Shown in pieces: positions 49,384-58,121 of a stretch of DNA of 64,000 bases. The stretch comes from Ferirhizobium litorale. GTDB lineage: Bacteria > Pseudomonadota > Alphaproteobacteria > Rhizobiales > Rhizobiaceae. Below the pieces are notes generated by a model. It had not been told where the DNA came from. It worked only from the letters and a program-made list of their open reading frames with translations, and ran no database searches. The stretch spans positions 114,622-178,621 of the forward strand of contig JALDYZ010000011.1 in assembly GCA_030028905.1 (NCBI GenBank). Direction: 5' to 3'. Numbering within the stretch: the first letter of the stretch is position 1; every line of letters begins with the position of its first letter. Both the position numbers and the translations under genes were made by a program.

Positions 49384-51042
49384 TCATGTCCGGTTGACAA
49401 CCGCACCGATGACGTTCGCGCCAGCCCGGCGAAGGAGTTGCATAGACTCCGAAACTTCCTCGAAGGTAGTCTGGCCGACTCGTGCCATGACCAGAACCGC
49501 GTCCGCGTAGCTTGCCAGCGCCAGCGCATCCATGGAATGGCGAAGCGGGGGGAGATCGAGAAGAACGTCACCGCGCGCGCGCGCCGCCTCGACTATACGC
49601 CGCACACGCGGATTGCGGAAATCGGTGAAAAGGTTGGCGTCTGCATCCCGTGAGTGAATGGGCAGTACCGCGACGCCTCCCACTTCTTCGAAAAAGAGTT
49701 GCTCGGGCTGCAGACCGGCGAATGCTGCCCCTGCCAGGGACATGGCTGGCGTGCGCCGGTCGTCGTTCGATGCGCTGGCATCGGCCCCTTCCTCGGCCTT
49801 GAACAGTGTGACCTGTCGTCCGCTACCGCTGATGAGTTGGGCCAGCCCGTCGCAAAGCGTCGATACCCCGGCGCCTGGTGCCCAACCGACGACCGCAATC
49901 ACGATACTGGTCTCGTTGCGCAGGCTCGTGCAGGCGATTTCGATCGACGTGCGAAGATCCCTGATGGCAGCGACGAAACGGTGCTGCTCCGGGGTGATAA
50001 TATGCGGCGGGACACCCTCGGCGCCGGGAACGTAGGGGATGGATCCCAGGCACATGATTTCCAACTCTCGCGCCAGTTCCTTGGCGCTGTGCACTCTGCG
50101 ATCGAGCGCCAGATGGCCGACGACCACTGCAATACCGCACAGGAGCCCGACAATACCGCCGAGCGCAATGATGAGTGATTTTCGCGGCGCCGCCGGGCCG
50201 AGCGGCGGCAGGGCGGCCCCGATGATGCGGGCGTCAGCATCGGGGGTCGCTATGGATGGAAGCGACCCTTCGTGCATCGCCTCGCGTGCGGCCTCCACCT
50301 GTGTTGCGAGGGAGTCAAGGCGCCCCTGCAGCGCCTCGGTCCCTGCCCGCGCGGTCTGCTCCTTGAACGCGACCGTCTGGTAGATGTAGCCCGACACGGT
50401 CGCATTGGCGACGCGCGCCGGAAGCGTCGGATCGGATGAAGAATATTCGATCTCGATGACGAAAGACTGGCCGACGCGTCGTGCGCTCAGACGCTTCGTG
50501 AAGTTCAGGAACGCCGCATGATCGGCCTCGTTCAGGAGTTGCTGGTCCGCGCCGCCGTCGGCGGACGCGGATCGCTCGGTCCCGCCGCCATCGCCACTAC
50601 CGAGGATCGATCGTATCCCGCCGAGAAGGCTTCCCGTCAAACCTGGCTTCTGGGGTCCGAGTTCCGGGTTTTTTCCCAGGTCCAGAGCCCCGAAAACAGC
50701 CGACAACAATCGTTCCGACTTGATGGTCTGGAGCTCGCTGTCCGCGCGATTGAGATCTAGTATCTGCTGTGCACCGAATTCACCGCCCGAGACCGCCGAC
50801 TGGCGAGGCTCGAGCAGAAGGGTCGCAGTCGCTTTGTAGGTCGGAGGCAGCGAATAGGCGTAAATGGCAGCGAAGAGCAATCCAGCACCGATACAGACCG
50901 CGAGAGAAAGACTGTGGCGACGTCCCAGTGCGATCAGTGCGCGCAGAAGTGCGATCGGCCCGTCCCCGCTCACATCCGGCTGCGTCTCGTTCACCCGCCA
51001 AAGTCTTGATGTGACGTCAATCGGGCGGGGTCTGTTGAACAT
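49384..51042 (-). CDS. Polysaccharide co-polymerase (Wzz/ExoP-like) with degenerate ATP-binding domain
   Basis: The 552-residue protein has two membrane helices (about 40-62 and 285-308) that bracket a periplasmic domain, the Wzz-type build. The second is preceded by the Pro-rich PPLGPAAPRKSL. The cytoplasmic part (about 320-552) has a BY-kinase-like fold, but the Walker A site reads GWAPGAGVST where GxxxxGKST is expected, so Lys is replaced by Val. The A' site has FKAEEGAD without its Asp, while LLDLPPL remains. There is no C-terminal Tyr cluster. It should set chain length without kinase activity. Two adjacent ATGs exist; the second has AGGAG seven bases upstream. It lies 10 bases after the fused glycosyltransferase. 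Confidence 0.88.
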   Translation of the reverse strand: MFNRPRPIDVTSRLWRVNETQPDVSGDGPIALLRALIALGRRHSLSLAVCIGAGLLFAAIYAYSLPPTYKATATLLLEPRQSAVSGGEFGAQQILDLNRADSELQTIKSERLLSAVFGALDLGKNPELGPQKPGLTGSLLGGIRSILGSGDGGGTERSASADGGADQQLLNEADHAAFLNFTKRLSARRVGQSFVIEIEYSSSDPTLPARVANATVSGYIYQTVAFKEQTARAGTEALQGRLDSLATQVEAAREAMHEGSLPSIATPDADARIIGAALPPLGPAAPRKSLIIALGGIVGLLCGIAVVVGHLALDRRVHSAKELARELEIMCLGSIPYVPGAEGVPPHIITPEQHRFVAAIRDLRTSIEIACTSLRNETSIVIAVVGWAPGAGVSTLCDGLAQLISGSGRQVTLFKAEEGADASASNDDRRTPAMSLAGAAFAGLQPEQLFFEEVGGVAVLPIHSRDADANLFTDFRNPRVRRIVEAARARGDVLLDLPPLRHSMDALALASYADAVLVMARVGQTTFEEVSESMQLLRRAGANVIGAVVNRT

Positions 51043-51052
51043 CATCTTGCTC

Positions 51053-53068
51053 CTAGCGCGTAACGGAGATATGGGCAGATGTCGGGGGAGGCGTGATCGC
51101 TGCAGCGCGCTCCGGCTCGAGACGACCGCGCAAGGCGTCAGCGAGTGCCAGAAGATTGCCTCTGGCGCGGCCGCGTCGGTCGACGAAAGGTTCCGGCCAG
51201 GTGGCACGTCCGAAATTGCTGGCGGCATTGCGGAAGATGTGGTCAGCGACCCGGGGGAGTGTCATCGTACCCTTCGTCAACAAGTACAGGGGATTGATGA
51301 CCTGTGAATATCCGAGCCGCTCACCGCTGACCCTGCCGCTCTTGACCCCCATATGGACGCCGAAGGCAAGAGCGGATTTCACCAGCCGGCCTCCGCGTTT
51401 GGCCAGCGCGGCGGCGAAATCGCGGTCTTCGAGCCAACCATAGAGAACGAGGCGCTCGTCAAACTTCAAGTCACCGATCGACGCGAACCGAAACGCCATG
51501 TTGCAGCCATACGGGCTGTAGGGTTCGAGCCATGTTTCGTCAGGTCGGCCCGCCGCGACGAGCGCGACCGCGTGCTCGAACGCGATCCCTGGTCCCTTGA
51601 TTCCATCGGCAATAACACCCCCCGTGAAGGCCACCACCTGGCTCTCGTCGCGAAAGGTTTGCACCGCGCGGGCGAGCCAGTTTCCGTCAGCGACAAAATC
51701 ATCGTCGAAGAACGCGACGACTTCCGTATTCGGAGCTAGCTGCTCCAGCGCGGTGTTGCGCTGGGCGGCCAGCCCAGGCGGCCCAGTGAGGACCGTGACG
51801 CCGGGATGTTCTGCGAGAGCACCCGCATCGGAACGATCGACGCAGGAAATGAGGACCGATTGGGGCATCAGTGTCTGCGTGGCAAGAAAATGACGCACCG
51901 TCGCCGTCACGACATCGGGACGTCCACGGGTTGCAAATATGACGGCGACGCGAGGCAAGCACGGGCCGACCGGGCTATGGTTTCTGACCTCGGCTTTCGG
52001 ATGGCTCAGCAGTTCCAGATACCCGGCCGCGGTTCGCTCCCATGAGAACTGACGGACATGTTCGCGGCCCTTGCCGGCCAGATCCTTGCGCAGTTGCGGC
52101 GAAGCGTTCAGCGAGCGGATGCGATCGATCCATTCTCCCGGCAGGAAGGGTGACGAAAGCAGGGCGGCATCGCCACAGACTTCCGGCATGCTCGCGCAGT
52201 TGGACGCGACTACCGGGCATCCTCTTGCCATCGCCTCGACGATCGGCAGTCCGAAGCCTTCCGTCAGCGACGGAAAGGCCAGACACAAGGCTCGATCGAG
52301 GAGATAGGCGAGATCGGCGTCCAAGACGCGCCCGACGAAATGAACATTTGGCCGGTACGGCAAGGTCTGCCCCGCAAAAATGCCGTCGCCACCGCCAGCG
52401 ATGATAACATCGAGACCCATTTCATCCAGCTCAGAAGCGATGTCGATAAGCAGCGTCAGGTTCTTGTGGCGCGCGCGTGATCCCAGGGCCAGGACGAACG
52501 GGCGTTGGCACCCTCCCGCGGCAAGCAGGCCCGGCGCCACTTCCGCCAATGATGGATCCCATCGCAAGGCGTGCTCATGGCCGTTGGGCAGCACGGCAAT
52601 ATCTGCCGACCGGATTGGCAGGTGCCTTGCGAGTTGGCGTGCGGCTGCGTGGGAGACCGTGGCGATACGGGCCGAGCGCCGAACAAGAAGCGGCTGGAGG
52701 CTGTGATACAGCGCACGAAAGGATCTGCTGTAGCTGTAGGGCGCCGCAAATATGTTGGCGTCGTGAATGCAGACAATCTGATCGGCCTTCGCCGCCGGCG
52801 CGGTATTGCAAAGATTGAGGAGTCGATCATGTCGGCAAAGGTACGGCAATTCGAGTTGCTCCCAGGCATGACCTGTCAATTGACCGCCTTTCACCATGCG
52901 CATCCGTTGCAATTGCAATTCTGGTGCATTCGTAGGCGAAAACACCACTGGACCGTCCAGCGCGGCAAGCTCGTCCATGGCACGAACAACATTGTACGCG
53001 TAGCGTTGGACGCCGGTCATGTCCTGGGCCAGAAAGCGACCGTTGATTGCGAATTCTGCCGCGGTCAT
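51053..53068 (-). CDS. Fused glycosyltransferase: GT4 domain plus GT2 domain
   Basis: The 671-residue protein joins a GT4 enzyme (1-360, with VLALGSRARHKNLTLLIDIA and LTEGFGLPIVEAMARGCPVV) to a GT2 enzyme (about 375-620, with VAVIFATRGRPDVV and the metal-site FFDDDFVADGNWL). Two sugars could be added by one polypeptide. Domain order is the reverse of the 848-residue protein of the same locus. The C-terminal tail (LEPERAAAITPPP) is likely disordered. ATG at 53068 follows AGGAGG with seven bases. It is the middle gene of priming transferase - fused GT - co-polymerase. Confidence 0.88.
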   Translation of the reverse strand: MTAAEFAINGRFLAQDMTGVQRYAYNVVRAMDELAALDGPVVFSPTNAPELQLQRMRMVKGGQLTGHAWEQLELPYLCRHDRLLNLCNTAPAAKADQIVCIHDANIFAAPYSYSRSFRALYHSLQPLLVRRSARIATVSHAAARQLARHLPIRSADIAVLPNGHEHALRWDPSLAEVAPGLLAAGGCQRPFVLALGSRARHKNLTLLIDIASELDEMGLDVIIAGGGDGIFAGQTLPYRPNVHFVGRVLDADLAYLLDRALCLAFPSLTEGFGLPIVEAMARGCPVVASNCASMPEVCGDAALLSSPFLPGEWIDRIRSLNASPQLRKDLAGKGREHVRQFSWERTAAGYLELLSHPKAEVRNHSPVGPCLPRVAVIFATRGRPDVVTATVRHFLATQTLMPQSVLISCVDRSDAGALAEHPGVTVLTGPPGLAAQRNTALEQLAPNTEVVAFFDDDFVADGNWLARAVQTFRDESQVVAFTGGVIADGIKGPGIAFEHAVALVAAGRPDETWLEPYSPYGCNMAFRFASIGDLKFDERLVLYGWLEDRDFAAALAKRGGRLVKSALAFGVHMGVKSGRVSGERLGYSQVINPLYLLTKGTMTLPRVADHIFRNAASNFGRATWPEPFVDRRGRARGNLLALADALRGRLEPERAAAITPPPTSAHISVTR

Positions 53069-53174
53069 TCAATTGCCTCCTTGGCATTTTGCCGCATTGT
53101 CCATCTGGCCCTGCGCTCGCGCGCCTGCTTGGAGCATGTCGCAAAAGGCGTGGAGAAGGCCGGTCGTAGCTTAT

Positions 53175-53900
53175 TCAGTAGCTGCCGCGCGAGCGCAGGA
53201 CGGCCGGTACCGTCTTCAGCATGATCGCCAAATCGCCAAGGACGCTTTGTTCGGCGACATAGCGCACATCGAGTTGAACGCGTTCGTTGTAGCTCGTATC
53301 GCTACGGCCGCTGACTTGCCACAACCCGGTCAGGCCTGGTCGCACCCGGATGTACTCGGCAAAGTAGATGCCGTAGAGCTCGGCCTCACTGGCGACAATC
53401 GGCCGTGGCCCAACGAGACTCATCTGGCCGCGGATGACGTTGAACAATTGCGGGATCTCATCGATGCTGCTTTTTCGCAGCAACGCACCTAGGGGCGTCA
53501 CGCGGGGGTCATCCCGCAGTTTGCGGCTTGCGTTCCATTCGCTCCTCAGCGTCGGGCTGGCCGCCAGATGGCGGCTAAGCACCTCATCGGCGTTCCGTAC
53601 CATTGTGCGGAACTTCAGACACGGGAACATCACTCCATTCCTGCCGATGCGTCGATGGGCGATGAAAATCGGGCGCCCTTGCACCACCAGGAGTACCAAG
53701 ACAAGCATCAGGAGCATCGGTGCCAGCACAAGCAGTGCAAGGACCGCAATCACTGCATCTATTGCATATTTCAAGAAGGCGGTGATACCGGAACGTATGT
53801 TGCGTCCAAACGCATCGGACGCTCGGGAAGCCACCCTGCCGGAGTGCAGGTGCGACTTGCTGAACCTGTCGAAACTTCGACCGAGGTCAATTTCCCTCAT
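53175..53900 (-). CDS. Undecaprenyl-phosphate sugar phosphotransferase (ExoY-like priming enzyme)
   Basis: The 241-residue enzyme begins repeat-unit assembly by moving a sugar phosphate (galactose-1-P in ExoY) from UDP-sugar to undecaprenyl phosphate. One membrane helix lies near residues 45-70. The catalytic region shows KFRTMVRNAD, RKSSIDEIPQLFNVIRG, MSLVGPRPIV and PGLTGLWQVSGRSD, as in ExoY. The start ATG (MREIDLGRSF) has AGGGGA eight bases upstream; the frame opens 33 codons earlier without support. It heads the operon with the fused glycosyltransferase and co-polymerase, and is divergent from the export operon. Sugar identity is inference. Confidence 0.92.
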   Translation of the reverse strand: MREIDLGRSFDRFSKSHLHSGRVASRASDAFGRNIRSGITAFLKYAIDAVIAVLALLVLAPMLLMLVLVLLVVQGRPIFIAHRRIGRNGVMFPCLKFRTMVRNADEVLSRHLAASPTLRSEWNASRKLRDDPRVTPLGALLRKSSIDEIPQLFNVIRGQMSLVGPRPIVASEAELYGIYFAEYIRVRPGLTGLWQVSGRSDTSYNERVQLDVRYVAEQSVLGDLAIMLKTVPAVLRSRGSY

Positions 53901-53992
53901 CTGCGTACTCCCCTCGTAAAACAAAAGACTTTGGGTATTTGCAGACAATGCCGTCATGGCATGCACAAGAAAGCTAACAAGTACTAAACGAT

Positions 53993-54036
53993 TTGACAAT
54001 AATTTTGTTGCGCTGCACTATCATACTGTGCAGCGC
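53993..54036 (+). promoter_or_regulatory. Promoter with perfect inverted repeat over the -10 box (site A)
   Basis: TTGACA (53993-53998), 17 bases, and CACTAT (54016-54021) form a sigma-70-like promoter for the GT4 gene at 54177. GCGCTGCAC (54010-54018) and GTGCAGCGC (54028-54036) are a perfect 9-bp inverted repeat with a 9-base spacer that covers the -10 box. A protein bound there would block the promoter; a hairpin in the new RNA is the alternative. Confidence 0.6.
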
Positions 54037-54176
54037 GGGAAACGGACTTATTTTGGGGCCAAGATTTCCGTCCTGACTACCTAGTAGAAAAGCCTTCATA
54101 GTCTCGATTTCGCGAGACATTCGGGTCCCGCATTGCACGCCACAGTAGTATCGATAGTTTGTTCGAGGAGCTTGGC

Positions 54177-55283
54177 GTGCGTGTAGCAATTATTCACTAC
54201 TGGCTCGTGGGAATGCGTGGCGGCGAGAAGGTTCTCGAAGCACTTTGCGATATTTTCCCGGCTGCCGACATCTACACCCATGTTTACGATCCCTCGGCCA
54301 TCTCAGACAAGATCAAACGCCACAGAATCCAGACGACCTTTGTCGGCGCCCTGCCCTACGCGAAGCGCATGTACAAGCGCTACCTGCCGCTGATGCCGAT
54401 GGCCCTGGAGCAGATCGATCTCGGCGCCTACGACCTTGTGATCAGCAGCGAGTCAGGGCCGGCAAAAGGCATAATACCGACGTCGCCGGCGCTGCACCTT
54501 TGCTATTGCCACTCGCCAATGCGCTACATCTGGAACATGTACAACAGATACTACGACAGTTCCGGGTTGATGACGCGGCTGATGATGCCTCCCATGGCCC
54601 ACTATCTCAGGACATGGGATGTCGCCACGGCAAATCGTGTCGATGACTTCATCGCCAATTCCAGCACCGTCGCACAGCGGATCAAGAGCTACTATCGGCG
54701 CGAGGCGGCCATTATCCATCCGCCGGTCGACACGACCGCCTTCGGCCCGGTTGCGGCCTCCGAGCTCGGTGACTACTACCTCATGGTCGGCGAACTGGTC
54801 AGCTACAAGCGGCCGGATCTGGCCGTCGACGCCTTCAACCGCATGAAGGCAAAGCTGGTCGTCATCGGCGGCGGCGAGATGCTGGACCACCTGAAAAAGA
54901 TCGCCGGACCGACGGTCTCGATCCTTGGCGCGCAGCCCTTCGACGTCCTCAGGCGTCACTATGCCCGCTGCAAGGGCCTCGTATTCCCGGGAGAGGAAGA
55001 TTTCGGCATCGTTCCCGTCGAGGCCATGGCGAGCGGGCGCCCGGTCATTGCATATGGCCGTGGCGGCGCAACGGAAACGGTCGTCAACAACAAGACCGGC
55101 GTCTTTTTTCAGATGCAGACCACCGAGGCGCTGATCGATGCGGTGGAGCGGATGGAACGCCTCGACTTCAATCCGGCGGACGCTGTCTCGCGCGCCGCCG
55201 AATTCCGCCGGGACGTCTTTGTCGATCGTTTTCGCACCTTTGTCGCGCACGCCACCGGCACCGCCTTGGCCGCCTCGGCATGA
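54177..55283 (+). CDS. Family 4 glycosyltransferase
   Basis: The 368-residue enzyme starts at GTG (MRVAIIHYWL), with GAGGAG six bases before; a TTG six codons upstream is less likely. The family features are clear: HYWLVGMRGGEKVLEALCD, CYCHSPMRYIWNMYNRYYD and the donor-site FGIVPVEAMASGRPVIA. The WNMYNRYYD-type segment is common in capsule and EPS transferases that act early. It is the first gene of the export operon GT4 - ExoF-like - small membrane protein, with a long leader of about 150 bases. Confidence 0.9.
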   Translation: MRVAIIHYWLVGMRGGEKVLEALCDIFPAADIYTHVYDPSAISDKIKRHRIQTTFVGALPYAKRMYKRYLPLMPMALEQIDLGAYDLVISSESGPAKGIIPTSPALHLCYCHSPMRYIWNMYNRYYDSSGLMTRLMMPPMAHYLRTWDVATANRVDDFIANSSTVAQRIKSYYRREAAIIHPPVDTTAFGPVAASELGDYYLMVGELVSYKRPDLAVDAFNRMKAKLVVIGGGEMLDHLKKIAGPTVSILGAQPFDVLRRHYARCKGLVFPGEEDFGIVPVEAMASGRPVIAYGRGGATETVVNNKTGVFFQMQTTEALIDAVERMERLDFNPADAVSRAAEFRRDVFVDRFRTFVAHATGTALAASA

Positions 55284-55325
55284 GGCGCCACAGCGCAACC
55301 GCAACCTTCTGATTGGAGAAACGGC

Positions 55326-56657
55326 ATGTGGTTTTCCTCTCGCTCTCGTCCTCCCAAAGGTGAAGCCGTATCGCCGACGGCGCGGCGCCTGACCCGAGGG
55401 GCCGCGGCACTTGTCGCTACTCTGGCGATATTGACCTCGCCAGAAGGCGCCCGCTCGGCCGACTACCTTCCCGGGCCGCAGGACGCATTGAAGATCAGGG
55501 TCTACGAATGGCGTCCGAGTACCGGAACGGCCTTTGAATGGGCGCCGCTGACTGGGGACTTCGTCATATCATCGGCCGGCAACCTTTCGCTGCCAATCAT
55601 TGGAACGGTCCCTGCAGCAGGCAAGTCGCTGGAGCAGATATCGGAGATGATCGGTGAGCGGCTTCAGAACCAGATCGGACTGCAAAAACGTCCGAGCGCG
55701 TCGGTCGAAGTTGCATCCTATCGCCCGTTCTTTGTCACGGGTGTAGTGGCGAGCCCCGGCAAGTATGAATTCAGCCCTGGCCTTACGGTCGTTCAGGCCC
55801 TGAGCATGGCGGGCGGTATCGGGCCGGCCGATACCAACGTGATCGACCTGCAGCGCGACGCACTTTCAAATCGTGGCGTTCTGCGAGAGCTCGAGGCAGA
55901 GAGACTCGGTCTCGTTGCCCGTCAGGCTCGCGTCGACGCGATTTTGGAGGGCGCGTCGACCGTATCCTTCCCAAAGGAGCTCGTGTCCCGCGCGAACGAG
56001 CCGAGGTTGGCCCGGATGATGGAAGAAGAGCAGTCCATGTTCGAGACGCGCGCACGTTCCATGAACACTGAGATCGATGCGCTCAAGCGTTCAAAGGTGC
56101 TTGCCAACAACCAGATAGACGCACTGAAGGAAAAAAGTGCCTCGCTCGCAAAGCAAATCGATCTGGCCACCAAGGAACTGGATTCAGTCAATAAGCTGGT
56201 GGAGCAAGGTTTGACGCTCTCGGCCCGGAAGTTGGGTGCAAATCAGAGCGTCGCCGAACTTGAGAGCCGAAACCTCGACGTTTCCCTTGCCGCGCTCAAG
56301 ACCGAGCAGGATCTTGCCAAAGTCGATCAGGATATCGCCGACGTACACAACCGATACCAGGAAAACGCCCTCACCGAATCTGCCGAACTGCGCGATCGGT
56401 TTGCCCTCAACCGCGAGAAGACGCGGACGGCGCGTGAACTTCTGAAAAACCTGGAATTGCGTGCACCCTCAGTGATGGCATCGCTCGCCGAGGAGAGGGA
56501 CACGTACACCTTCGTGACGAAGGTCAGCCGCGTCGTCGACGGCAGCATGCAAAACCTGATCGTCGGTGACAATGATCCGATCGTTCCCGGAGATGTGCTG
56601 CGGGTCGAGCGACGGGAACAGCCCGGCCTCGCCCAAAACGAGATCGGCAGCAACTGA
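55326..56657 (+). CDS. Polysaccharide export protein (ExoF/Wza-like) with coiled coil
   Basis: The 443-residue protein has a signal sequence (hydrophobic 24-40, cleavage near GARSA) and no lipobox. A Poly_export domain (about 47-130: DYLPGPQDALKIRVYEWRPS, DFVISSAGNLSLPIIGTVPA) and an SLBB-like domain (about 131-190: VTGVVASPGKYEFSPGLTV) follow. A long coiled coil spans about 210-395. This build matches ExoF and OtnA-like partners of co-polymerases and links the inner-membrane complex to the outer membrane. RBS GGAGAAACGGC precedes the ATG. It is the second gene of its operon. Confidence 0.9.
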   Translation: MWFSSRSRPPKGEAVSPTARRLTRGAAALVATLAILTSPEGARSADYLPGPQDALKIRVYEWRPSTGTAFEWAPLTGDFVISSAGNLSLPIIGTVPAAGKSLEQISEMIGERLQNQIGLQKRPSASVEVASYRPFFVTGVVASPGKYEFSPGLTVVQALSMAGGIGPADTNVIDLQRDALSNRGVLRELEAERLGLVARQARVDAILEGASTVSFPKELVSRANEPRLARMMEEEQSMFETRARSMNTEIDALKRSKVLANNQIDALKEKSASLAKQIDLATKELDSVNKLVEQGLTLSARKLGANQSVAELESRNLDVSLAALKTEQDLAKVDQDIADVHNRYQENALTESAELRDRFALNREKTRTARELLKNLELRAPSVMASLAEERDTYTFVTKVSRVVDGSMQNLIVGDNDPIVPGDVLRVERREQPGLAQNEIGSN

Positions 56658-56811
56658 CCTCCGCATGCTGCAAGGCCGTACCGCAGTTCCAGCATCGTCG
56701 TAAATTTCGATGCATGGTTTTTACCTACGCAAATTGAGCTTGCCTCTGAATTGGAGATGAACGAGGATAACCAACCTAGGAGGGTACCGAACTGGGAGGT
56801 CGGAGCTGCCG

Positions 56812-57105
56812 ATGGACTGGGCACTTGCTGTCTCATTTGTGATTGGCGCAATTTGCGCAGTGCGAATGCCGGTGCTGATCTTCACCCTTATCGTTGTCGC
56901 GGTTATGTTCGTCTACGCGGGCGCCAGCTATTCCTCCGGAACATCCGTCGTTCATGCGATTGCCTGGGGGGTTGCCTTGGCAGCGGTGCTGCAGGCTGGC
57001 TACGTTTTCACGCACGTGCTTCTCTATTTTTTTTATACGCGACGAAGCGCTGATGCGCACAAGCGCGCTCCTCAAGACATTCGGTCGAAGTACTCTGCCG
57101 ACTAA
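56812..57105 (+). CDS. Small inner-membrane protein, possible ExoX/SyrA-type EPS repressor
   Basis: The 97-residue protein has three hydrophobic helices (about 5-20, 21-37, 48-73) and a short basic tail (RRSADAHKRAPQD). The segment AAVLQAGYVFTHVLLYFF resembles the ..LQxGYF.. stretch I recall from ExoX/SyrA-type proteins that hold back EPS synthesis by acting on the priming enzyme. The likeness is from memory and short. Size, topology and place in the EPS operon fit. RBS GGAG lies six bases before ATG. Its stop overlaps that of the convergent epimerase by three bases. Confidence 0.55.
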   Translation: MDWALAVSFVIGAICAVRMPVLIFTLIVVAVMFVYAGASYSSGTSVVHAIAWGVALAAVLQAGYVFTHVLLYFFYTRRSADAHKRAPQDIRSKYSAD

Positions 57106-58121
57106 CCCGACTTCTCCAAGACGCAATCTGCCTGTCCACCCATCTGCGCCTCGTTGGTCAGGCGAGCCAAGGCACGTTGCTCTGCGTCAACCATGCCGTA
57201 CCTGAATCGATAGCCCGCCGCCTTAAGGCGCTCATTCGAGAAGCGCATTCGCCATAGTGGGTTTCTGAGGGGCAACGACCGGAAGCGGATGAAATCGTGA
57301 AGCCAGTCGATAGCTCCGGGGACGCTGACGACATTGTAGCGACGGTCCCCACAGGCGGCAAAGGCCTTCCTCATGAAATCGACATGCCGCGGGGCGGGAC
57401 GTTCATCTTCGGCAAGATTGTAGATCTCGACACGCCCCGCTTCCCCGGAGCCGGCAAGGCCCTTTTCCATGAACCAGATGAGCGCATCGGATACGTCCCC
57501 GACATAGACGTGATGGGCATGGCGATGGGATGCCAGCATGCGCTTGACGAGGCTCCATTCGCGCACCCCGATGATCTGGGAAATGTCGACGACGACAGCG
57601 GGGCGAAACACGAAGCAACGCATCTTTTTTGCGGTCCGCATGATCGCCCGCTCACCGGCCAGTTTCGTGCGACCGTACTCGCGCACATAGTCGAGCGCCC
57701 AGTATTCGGAGGGCACGTCCCGTTCGAGCGTCAGAACCGGCGAGTCCTCACCTATTTCGATGGATCGTCCACTGCCGTAGACCGTCACCGAACTGGTGTA
57801 GCAGAACGCCCTGACGCCGGCATCCTCGGCCGCTTGGGCAAGCAATTCGGTTGCCTTCGCGTTGACGGCTACCATGCGTTCCTTGCGCCCAATCTCCGCG
57901 GCCAGATGCAGGATTGCGCTGCAGCCCTCGACGACGGGAGCCAGATCGGCCTCCGTGGCAAAGTCGAGCTTGCGCCATTCAACCCTGCGGTCGCCTTGCA
58001 ATGGTCCGTTGACCCTCGACGTCGTGGCCCGCACCCGGTACCCCCGCTCAAGAAGGTCTGCCACCACGACCCGCCCGATCCGCCCTGTCGCACCGGTCAC
58101 GAGGATCAACTCATCCGACAT
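57102..58121 (-). CDS. NAD-dependent epimerase/dehydratase (extended SDR)
   Basis: The 339-residue enzyme has the nucleotide motif LILVTGATGRIGRVVV at the N-terminus and the catalytic YGRTK (in DYVREYGRTKLAGE) with the upstream CYTSSVTVYGSG. Extended SDRs act on nucleotide sugars (epimerases, dehydratases, reductases) and here probably make or alter a precursor or a sugar on the repeat unit. The end of the gene overlaps the small membrane protein's stop on the other strand. Its start overlaps the GMC oxidoreductase stop by 11 bases, so they are coupled. Exact reaction unknown. Confidence 0.85.
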   Translation of the reverse strand: MSDELILVTGATGRIGRVVVADLLERGYRVRATTSRVNGPLQGDRRVEWRKLDFATEADLAPVVEGCSAILHLAAEIGRKERMVAVNAKATELLAQAAEDAGVRAFCYTSSVTVYGSGRSIEIGEDSPVLTLERDVPSEYWALDYVREYGRTKLAGERAIMRTAKKMRCFVFRPAVVVDISQIIGVREWSLVKRMLASHRHAHHVYVGDVSDALIWFMEKGLAGSGEAGRVEIYNLAEDERPAPRHVDFMRKAFAACGDRRYNVVSVPGAIDWLHDFIRFRSLPLRNPLWRMRFSNERLKAAGYRFRYGMVDAEQRALARLTNEAQMGGQADCVLEKSG

